The position numbers and the translations under genes are program-made. From an uncultured Prevotellaceae bacterium (GTDB lineage: Bacteria > Bacteroidota > Bacteroidia > Bacteroidales > Bacteroidaceae), in assembly GCA_947176895.1 (NCBI GenBank), contig CAMWSK010000014.1:1-59591 (forward strand): DNA of 59,591 nt, in the 5' to 3' direction. Shown here in pieces: positions 54,184 through 59,591 of the stretch. Under the pieces are notes generated by a model, which did no database searches, was not told the origin of the DNA, and worked only from the letters and a program-made list of their open reading frames with translations. How positions within the stretch are numbered: position 1 is the stretch's first letter; each line of letters starts with the position of its first letter.

Positions 54184-54765
54184 ATGAAAAGAATGTTTGC
54201 TCTTCTCCGTGTTGCCGTCATCGCCCTTGTCGGCCTTGGCTTCGCCTCTTGCGATGAGGATATTATCACCGGTTCGAACATACAGGGCGTATGGAGCGGC
54301 AGGATGTATGTCACCAGTGAATGGAACGGACACACCTATGTCTCCAGCCGCACCGAGATAGAGTTCTGCAGCGACCCCTTCCGTGTCACTCAAGGCTCGG
54401 GCTATTGGATTGACCGTTACAGCCGTGCCCCTTGGGATTACTGGTATTCTCCCTTCACCTATCGCGTGAACCGCGGCGTTATCACCATCCGTTTCTTGTA
54501 TGATAACGCGGAAATCACCATCAGCGACTACTCCCTGAGCGGTGACCGTTTCATGGGTTATCTGGACTATAGCAACGAAAGGTTCGTGCTCTACAAGATG
54601 AGCGACGGCGAAGACTGGAGCATCTACGATGAGGGTTATTATTACCCCGGCGGCTATTACTACAATCGCGGCGAGCGCGACTTTGATGGACAGCCGGCCG
54701 ACTCTGTTTCCTTGCCAACGCGCAGGTTCTGGAACAAACAGGCCTACGAGGGTGTGGAAGAGTAG
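54184..54765 (+). CDS. Hypothetical lipoprotein, Tyr/Trp-rich
   Basis: 193 residues with a lipoprotein signal (VAVIALVGLGFASC, acylated Cys near 23). The mature part is aromatic-rich (RAPWDYWYSPFTYRV, DEGYYYPGGYYYN) and beta-rich, with a small repeat-like pattern of WxGxM/YxxS. No family is recognised beyond 'lipocalin-like' small-barrel proteins common in Bacteroidales. It is monocistronic, ending 27 bases before a convergent gene. Confidence 0.75.
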   Translation: MKRMFALLRVAVIALVGLGFASCDEDIITGSNIQGVWSGRMYVTSEWNGHTYVSSRTEIEFCSDPFRVTQGSGYWIDRYSRAPWDYWYSPFTYRVNRGVITIRFLYDNAEITISDYSLSGDRFMGYLDYSNERFVLYKMSDGEDWSIYDEGYYYPGGYYYNRGERDFDGQPADSVSLPTRRFWNKQAYEGVEE

Positions 54766-54791
54766 GCTTTGCTAACGTGTAGAAGTGCCCC

Positions 54792-55685
54792 TTACTTGAA
54801 CACCGGCATGGGTCGGCCAATCCAAACCTGGGGTTGCTTCAGGCCGAAGATGGCGGCTACCGTGGAGGCACAGTCGAACTGCATCATACTTTCTTCAAAG
54901 GCTCCGCCCTTCCTGATGCCTTTCCCTGCGATGATGAAAGGCGTCTCCATCTCGCTCATCGTCTTGCCGCCGTGGCCTTTGCCGATGCCGCCGTGGTCGG
55001 AAGTGAGGATGATGACGCTGCGGTCATCGATGCCGGCTTCCTTGATGGCGTCCAGGATGCGGCCGATGTAGCCGTCCAGTTCCTTCAGTTTGTCGTAGTA
55101 AGCCTGTGTGTCGTGGCCGTCGGCATGGCCCACATGGTCGGGATTGTCAAAACAGATGGCACTCAGCATGGGCTTCTTCTCTTTGATATATTCGCAGGCC
55201 ATGTCGCACAGCGCGGTGGGGTGGTGCTCATAGTCCGGAGCCTGGGCGTAGTGGTTCAGCGCCAAGGTGTCCACAAGATGTTTGATGCCGTCCCATTCAT
55301 ACAGCACACCAATCTCGGCGTTGGGCGCAGCCTTGCGCAATTCACTGAAGATGGTGGGGAAGATGCCGTGTTCGTTCAGCACGCGCGAAGGCAACTCCGG
55401 CGTCTGCGAACCCCACTGGGTGTAGCCGTGCAACTCGGGACCGACGCCCATGAACATGGCGGCCCAGTTGATGGCACTGGAGGAGGGTAGCACGCTGCGC
55501 TTCTTCAAGGTATAGGTTCCGGCCTCCATCAGCGATTTCGCATGAGGCATGTCGGCCTTCTCCATGCTGTAGGCACCCCAACCGTCGAGGCCGATGATAA
55601 ACACATGCTCCGCCTTTCGTTGCGTGTGGCAGCTCGTGAGCAGCACCGTGGCCATGAACAGGACAAGATAAGAGAGTTTCTTCAT
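54792..55685 (-). CDS. Alkaline-phosphatase-superfamily phosphodiesterase lipoprotein
   Basis: 297 residues. Lipoprotein signal (YLVLFMATVLLTSC). IIGLDGWGAYSM (about 30-41, metal-binding Asp), SSAINWAAMFMGVGPELHGY (catalytic region with Ser/Thr position), VGHADGHD and ILTSDHGGIGKGHGG (about 235-249) are the metal sites of type I phosphodiesterase/nucleotide pyrophosphatase-like enzymes. Substrate unknown; likely in the periplasm or surface-exposed. Confidence 0.85.
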   Translation of the reverse strand: MKKLSYLVLFMATVLLTSCHTQRKAEHVFIIGLDGWGAYSMEKADMPHAKSLMEAGTYTLKKRSVLPSSSAINWAAMFMGVGPELHGYTQWGSQTPELPSRVLNEHGIFPTIFSELRKAAPNAEIGVLYEWDGIKHLVDTLALNHYAQAPDYEHHPTALCDMACEYIKEKKPMLSAICFDNPDHVGHADGHDTQAYYDKLKELDGYIGRILDAIKEAGIDDRSVIILTSDHGGIGKGHGGKTMSEMETPFIIAGKGIRKGGAFEESMMQFDCASTVAAIFGLKQPQVWIGRPMPVFK

Positions 55686-55727
55686 AACGTATAGATTTAA
55701 GGATAGAAGGATGTTCTTTCTGTGTCA

Positions 55728-55758
55728 CAAAGATAAGGAAAAGTGATAGCAAAGGCAA
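55728..55758 (-). promoter_or_regulatory. Promoter of the phosphodiesterase gene
   Basis: Minus strand TTG (55758-55756), 20-base spacer, TATCTTTG (55735-55728). Confidence 0.68.
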
Positions 55759-55895
55759 GAGAATAGTGAAGTTTTCTCTTGAGGCGGATTCTGCCAGCGA
55801 CGAAGCAGAACCCCGGGTTTGTTCGGCAAATTTAATCTTAAGCAACGTGGGTTCGGTGAGTTTTTGGATTCCTCCGCCCCCCCAAAAAAAGCCTC

Positions 55896-56007
55896 CGAAA
55901 ACACATCAAGATGTTTTTAAAAAACATGAACATGTTTCTGAAAAAGATGAACATGTTTTTTCCGAAACATCCACATGGTTTTTTGACGGCTCCGCAAATG
56001 GCATGAA
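55896..56007. repeat. Dispersed repeat with four 21-22 bp internal units (copy C, inverted)
   Basis: Read on the minus strand it matches copy B: lead TTCATGCCATTTGCGGAGCC, then CATGTGGATGTTT and three further CATGTTCATGTTT-like units. Unit starts on the plus strand are at 55904, 55925, 55946 and 55968. It occupies the 409-base gap between two minus-strand genes; a C7 run (55877-55883) lies beside it and nothing else is seen in the gap. Confidence 0.85.
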
Positions 56008-56094
56008 CACGCACGGCTTGCTTTATCCGGCTTCATCAGGTTCACGTTAAAACAAGCTTTTTATCCGAAAAAACTGTGTTTTTAAAAATGGGTC

Positions 56095-56775
56095 TTATTT
56101 ACTCTGTCTGATGAAGAGGTTGAAGCGGATAATGGGGCCGTACCCCTCGTCATTTTGCAGGTAACAGACCTTAGCGACAAGCAGATGGCCCAGGCCGGAG
56201 TCTATCAGTGCCGCCAGCTCCCGGCTCTTGCTTTGCGGAATATAGCCCAGGAAGTATGTGCTCCCGTTGTAGGGAAACATCACGCGGATGGCGTTTGGGT
56301 CGTGGGAGTTGTCCGGTTCGCGCAGAAGCAGAAGGTCGTCATCTTTGCAGATTTCATAGATGATGCGGTTGGCATCGCTGAATTGTGAGCCTGCCACGGA
56401 AAACCGGCCATAAAGCTTGTTTGTCGTTGAAGGTTGCGCTTCAGTCCTCTTTGGGAGGTTATACTCCGGGAAATCGGCCTCTGCGACTTTTGTCTGTTCT
56501 GTTTTGATTCGGTAAATCTGTTCGGGGACCGGTTCGCCCGGTGCCGTGCCCGGTGGAAGACGCAGGGAGAGCATTGCCTGCCAGTCCACGTCCGGAAGAC
56601 GCCGGTTGATAATCTGTTGCTCCAGTTGCAATTGCTCCCGGTCGCAGATACTGCAAAAATCGGGGCATTCCGTGGGACAGCAACAATAAATAGGCTTATA
56701 GTCCAAGCCCATCATATCGGCCACATCCTGGTGAATTTCTTTGCGAAGTTCGCAGATTAACTGAATATCCTTCAC
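56095..56775 (-). CDS. HIRAN-domain protein with cysteine-rich N terminus
   Basis: 226 residues. The N-terminal ~50 contain six cysteines in a tight cluster (IYCCCPTECPDFCSICDRE, about 29-47), possibly a metal site. The C-terminal ~105 are a HIRAN domain: FSVAGSQFSDANRIIYEI, LLLREPDNSHDPNAIRVMF and YFLGYIPQSKSRELAALI. HIRAN domains recognise DNA ends in other proteins, but small stand-alone versions are uncharacterised. 42 bases after the fimbrillin-like lipoprotein and probably co-transcribed. Confidence 0.8.
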   Translation of the reverse strand: MKDIQLICELRKEIHQDVADMMGLDYKPIYCCCPTECPDFCSICDREQLQLEQQIINRRLPDVDWQAMLSLRLPPGTAPGEPVPEQIYRIKTEQTKVAEADFPEYNLPKRTEAQPSTTNKLYGRFSVAGSQFSDANRIIYEICKDDDLLLLREPDNSHDPNAIRVMFPYNGSTYFLGYIPQSKSRELAALIDSGLGHLLVAKVCYLQNDEGYGPIIRFNLFIRQSK

Positions 56776-56817
56776 CTTTGTTTCCGTTTTAGAAACGATT
56801 GTTTATTGTGTCCGGTA

Positions 56818-57696
56818 TCAAAACTCCAAGTCCACCGTTTCCCATTCTTCGGTGGCAATCCTTACGGAAAAGTCGTTGTCAAGTTCCGTTTCGCCGAAGA
56901 AGTCTCCCGTGTAGCGCGTCATTTGGTTGATTTTCATGGGAACCTTGCGGAATGTACGCTTGCGGATTTCCCGGTTGTTTTTGTCTTCCGCTATCATGGT
57001 TATGTCCACATCGCATTCTCTTTGGGGCAGGAAAGCGTAGGCGGACTGGGAAATTTCCGCATTCCCGGCCATGTCATTCTTGCTTAGGAAGGCATAGTCG
57101 CGTGTCACATCCTCACCGGCATATCCTGTGAGGGCATTCAACTGGAAACTGCCTCCCTGCATTTGCACTCTGAAGTGGTCGAAATTCTGAGGAACAGGCG
57201 TGCCTTTGGTGTTTAAGGTGAACACGCCCACGGCACGTGAAAGGACGATGTCATGCTGGGGGGCTGTATCTTCATCGATGGATAGCGCCAGGTTTTTCTG
57301 GTAAGTGTTGTCAACTACCTGTGCATCCCAATGGATGGCTGTCGGGTCTTCGGGGAAAAGCGTCCGGTCGGTATAGTAGGCCAGGAAAACGAAGTTATAT
57401 TCCCCTTTGGGAAGTCTGGCAGAGAAAGTGCCCCCTTCGGCAGAACCGGACTTATGAATGGTCGGCTCTTCCACCAATTTGTTTGTCCGGGCGTCGTAGA
57501 TGGCCATGACGAAGTGCGGGGCTTTCGTTGGTGTCGTTGCGCGTGTATTGTTGTTGAGTGAAATCAGCTCATAATTTATTACTTGAAATGTCAGTTCATA
57601 CTTGTCTGTTAATGTCTCTTCATTCTCGTCGCTTGAGCAACTTCCCAAGCCGACAGCCATGAACAGACCGACTAAAAAGTAGTATAATTTCTTCAT
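56818..57696 (-). CDS. FimB/Mfa2-like lipoprotein
   Basis: 292 residues with lipoprotein signal (YFLVGLFMAVGLGSC). Beta-rich mature part with HFVMAIYDARTNKLVEEP, FSARLPKGEYNFVFLAYY and DIVLSRAVGVFTLN, typical of FimB/Mfa2-type anchor or regulator subunits of Bacteroidales fimbriae. No fimbrial shaft gene is next to it, so its role is open. ATG 57696 chosen by the signal peptide; the frame continues upstream past the promoter. Confidence 0.72.
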   Translation of the reverse strand: MKKLYYFLVGLFMAVGLGSCSSDENEETLTDKYELTFQVINYELISLNNNTRATTPTKAPHFVMAIYDARTNKLVEEPTIHKSGSAEGGTFSARLPKGEYNFVFLAYYTDRTLFPEDPTAIHWDAQVVDNTYQKNLALSIDEDTAPQHDIVLSRAVGVFTLNTKGTPVPQNFDHFRVQMQGGSFQLNALTGYAGEDVTRDYAFLSKNDMAGNAEISQSAYAFLPQRECDVDITMIAEDKNNREIRKRTFRKVPMKINQMTRYTGDFFGETELDNDFSVRIATEEWETVDLEF

Positions 57697-57716
57697 TGGT
57701 TTAGATTTCTGTAATG

Positions 57717-57748
57717 CGAAATTAACGAAAACGAGCAGAAAGCCCAAA
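57717..57748 (-). promoter_or_regulatory. Promoter of the FimB/Mfa2-like gene
   Basis: Minus strand TTTG (57748-57745), 20-base spacer, TAATTTCG (57724-57717; one mismatch). Confidence 0.6.
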
Positions 57749-57836
57749 CTTCTCTTGTGAAAAGTTGCAAGGGGACTCACGATTATTATGGGAAAGTGCG
57801 TAACTTCGTGTGGAAAAACGCATGGTTTGTTGTGAT

Positions 57837-58997
57837 ATGGACGTATTGAAAGCGATTGGCAAGATGATTCTGGGATTTCTTGGCGGAGCGGTTGCCGGAC
57901 TGTTGATGGCAGGAGCGGGACTGGTTTGCTTTACCGGTATGACGTTCTCGGAGTATTTTTCAAAACTGCAATCGGTGCAATTCGGGGAAACGATGCTGGC
58001 CGTCGGTATTGGTGTGCTGGCTTTTTTCGCCTCGATGATGATTCTTATACCTTTGCATGAAGCCGGCCACTTGGTTTGCGGCCTGCTGTCGGGGTATAAG
58101 TTTGTGTCTTTTCGCATTTTCAGCCTCACAATGATTAAGATTGACGGCAAGGTGCACGTCAAGCGGTATGGCATAGCGGGCACGGGAGGACAATGTCTGC
58201 TCACTCCTCCCGAGTTGCCGTTAGAGAAAATCCCGGTGGGCTGGTACAACTTTGGCGGCGTGTTGGCCAACATCATCGCCGTGCTGTTGGCTGTACCTTT
58301 ATTATATATGGTGAAGCATCCGATAGCCAGCGAGATTACCGTGATATTCATGGTTGCAGATTTCCTGATGATTCTGATGAATGGTGTGCCGATGAAGATT
58401 GGCGGGGCGGCGAACGATGCCTATAATATGATGGCGCTTCGGAAAAATCTTGTCAGCAAACGTGCATTCGTAGAATCTTTGAGGGCTAACGCCATGCTGC
58501 AGAACGGAATCCGCCCCAAGGATATGCCCGAAGAGTGGTTCGTCGTTCCCTCGGGAATCAACTACAAGAATCCGTTGGAAGTGTCGATTCCGATAATGGC
58601 CGCCTCAAGGCTGATTGATGAATTGCGCTTTGCCGAGGCATTGCAGCAGTATGAGGGCCTTTATGAACGCAAGCAGGAAATGTTGGGTCTTTATGTTAAG
58701 GAGATGGCGTGTGAACTGGTTTTCCTTCGTCTTGTGGCCGGAAATATAGATGGTGCGAAGGATTTGCTTGATGAGAATCTGAAGAAATACATTCAGACGT
58801 ATAGTAAGGTGATGTCCTCGAAGGAACGTATCCGCTGCATCATCAGCCTGCTGAGGGACAACAACCGCAGAAAAGCCGAGGAAATCTACAACAATCTCTG
58901 TGCACGGAAGGACGAGTATCTGTTGCAAGGCGAAGTGAAGAGCGACCTGGCAGTGATGGAGGCAATCCTGTTTCCTTTGGCAGAGGATAGTGAATAA
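57837..58997 (+). CDS. M50-like membrane metalloprotease-related protein
   Basis: 386 residues. Two N-terminal membrane helices, then the zinc motif IPLHEAGHLVCG (His 74, Glu 75, His 78), further helices to about 190 including WYNFGGVLANIIAVLL, and a soluble helical C-terminal half (about 200-386) with TPR-like spacing (LIDELRFAEALQQYEGLYER). The third zinc ligand expected in an LDG motif is replaced by MNGVPMKIGG, so activity is uncertain. Starts at GTG 57810 or ATG 57822 are possible; ATG 57837 best fits a -7 like TAACTTCG at 57801. Confidence 0.75.
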   Translation: MDVLKAIGKMILGFLGGAVAGLLMAGAGLVCFTGMTFSEYFSKLQSVQFGETMLAVGIGVLAFFASMMILIPLHEAGHLVCGLLSGYKFVSFRIFSLTMIKIDGKVHVKRYGIAGTGGQCLLTPPELPLEKIPVGWYNFGGVLANIIAVLLAVPLLYMVKHPIASEITVIFMVADFLMILMNGVPMKIGGAANDAYNMMALRKNLVSKRAFVESLRANAMLQNGIRPKDMPEEWFVVPSGINYKNPLEVSIPIMAASRLIDELRFAEALQQYEGLYERKQEMLGLYVKEMACELVFLRLVAGNIDGAKDLLDENLKKYIQTYSKVMSSKERIRCIISLLRDNNRRKAEEIYNNLCARKDEYLLQGEVKSDLAVMEAILFPLAEDSE

Positions 58998-59143
58998 AAA
59001 GTTTTTTTGAAAAAGTTGCCCGCAAATTTGGTTTATAAGATAAACTGCACTACGATTTGTAATCGTATTAGGGTGGTAATCGCGAGCCGTCTTTTTTCAG
59101 AGAGAATAAGTCTATAATATAAACCGCTTAATTCGCTCGAAAA

Positions 59144-59386
59144 ATGAAAGAACTTGATCCACTATTGCATTCGCAGTTGCGACTCGCCGTGATGTCGATA
59201 CTGATGAACGTGGAAGAAGCGGATTTTGTCTATCAGCGTGAAAAGACGGACTCCACAGCCGGCAACCTCAGCGTACAGCTTGACAAACTGGCGAATGCCG
59301 GGTATATCTTAATGGAAAAGGGATTCGTGGGAAAGAAAGCGCGCACCGTATGCCGATTTACTGAAACAGGACGAAAAGCCTTTTGA
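59144..59386 (+). CDS. Winged-helix transcriptional regulator (HTH_27 type), C-terminally frameshifted
   Basis: 80 residues as read: DPLLHSQLRLAVMSILMNVE, TDSTAGNLSVQLDKLANAGY (recognition helix region) and ARTVCRFTETGRKAF, the pattern of the MarR/PadR-like winged-helix domain PF13601. The frame ends at TGA right after KAF; one T fewer in the TTTT at 59382-59385 would continue as EDYVETLKRVS and stop at TAA 59420, the usual C-terminal helix. A small palindrome TACGATTtgtAATCGTA at 59051-59067 upstream may be an operator. Confidence 0.8.
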   Translation: MKELDPLLHSQLRLAVMSILMNVEEADFVYQREKTDSTAGNLSVQLDKLANAGYILMEKGFVGKKARTVCRFTETGRKAF

Positions 59387-59473
59387 GGATTATGTTGAAA
59401 CTCTGAAAAGGGTATCTTAATTTGTAATTCATCTCTTCAAACGGCTGTGTGGAAAGATGAACATCTGGGTCAC

Positions 59474-59534
59474 GTGGACATTTTGCATGGTGATTTTGCA
59501 TTGAAAATAGAGGGGTGGACATTTTGCATGGTGA
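59474..59534. repeat. 20-bp direct repeats, possible insertion-sequence end
   Basis: GTGGACATTTTGCATGGTGA occurs at 59474-59493 and again at 59515-59534, 41 bases apart, with a third partial TTTTGCAT between them. Multiple short direct repeats at one end are characteristic of IS21-family elements. No transposase lies inside the window, so only the left end would be present. Confidence 0.45.
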
Positions 59535-59591
59535 GGCTGTCTAACAACCAATGTTATGCAGTCTCTATTTTTATACACGAAATCAGAAGAT

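Noticed and set aside
1..59591. tRNA or rRNA genes
   Set aside because: No cloverleaf-like T-arm (GGTTCRA) context or rRNA signature was found by eye in the intergenic regions.

Overview
The window looks like a Bacteroidales chromosome (Bacteroides, Phocaeicola or Prevotella relatives). The signs are a UpxY-type NusG paralogue at the head of a capsule locus, promoters of the Bacteroidetes form (TTG/TTTG, about 19-20 bp, TAnnTTTG) with few Shine-Dalgarno sequences, a GH97 enzyme, a FimB/Mfa2-like lipoprotein, and a TPP riboswitch followed by a TonB receptor and a PnuT-type transporter. Genus cannot be fixed from the sequence alone.

Region 1 (about 187-34055) is one very long plus-strand surface polysaccharide locus. 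It opens with an antiterminator (UpxY-like), a WecA/MraY-type initiating transferase, a Wza-like export lipoprotein, a Wzc-like tyrosine kinase and a PHP phosphatase. The dTDP-L-rhamnose genes follow (rfbA, rfbC, rfbD, rfbB). The serotype-specific part holds one Wzx flippase, one Wzy-like polymerase, about a dozen glycosyltransferases, two intact acyltransferase-3 proteins, a hexapeptide acetyltransferase, a HAD-domain protein, a P-loop kinase fusion and an APH-fold kinase. Many genes overlap by ATGA, as expected of one transcript. A strong hairpin terminator at 34127-34170 closes it. The serotype part is mosaic in base composition and full of wreckage: a dead GT2 gene, three acyltransferase relics, one MITE-like insertion and a glycosyltransferase frameshifted at a G9 tract.

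Region 2 (34299-39353) has a GH97 glycosidase, then a TPP riboswitch controlling a TonB-dependent receptor and a PnuT-like permease (thiamine uptake). Region 3 (39499-45141, minus) is a compact operon: PASTA protein, rluD, ddl, acyltransferase, lipoprotein, mnmA. Region 4 (45286-59386) carries rpmH and efp from overlapping divergent promoters, a GT2, radC, a MIP18/DUF59 protein, an LpxH-like phosphatase, carbonic anhydrase, a C_GCAxxG_C_C protein, PAP2, hemolysin III, a CPC-type metal ATPase, two lipoproteins (one a phosphodiesterase), a HIRAN protein, an M50-like membrane protein and a small winged-helix regulator. The last ~120 bp contain direct repeats resembling an insertion-sequence end.

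The most interesting signals are: (i) long homopolymeric G/C tracts placed where slippage would change capsule expression or structure (C20 before upxY, G9 in wzc, G9 breaking a glycosyltransferase, G7 in several others); (ii) an undescribed-looking dispersed repeat with a 21-22 bp internal period, present at 46379-46488 and inverted at 55896-56007, with a half-size hairpin copy at 36191; (iii) a perfect double palindrome inside a glycosyltransferase reading frame; (iv) a 290 bp MITE-like element with 46 bp terminal inverted repeats and a 13 bp flanking duplication.
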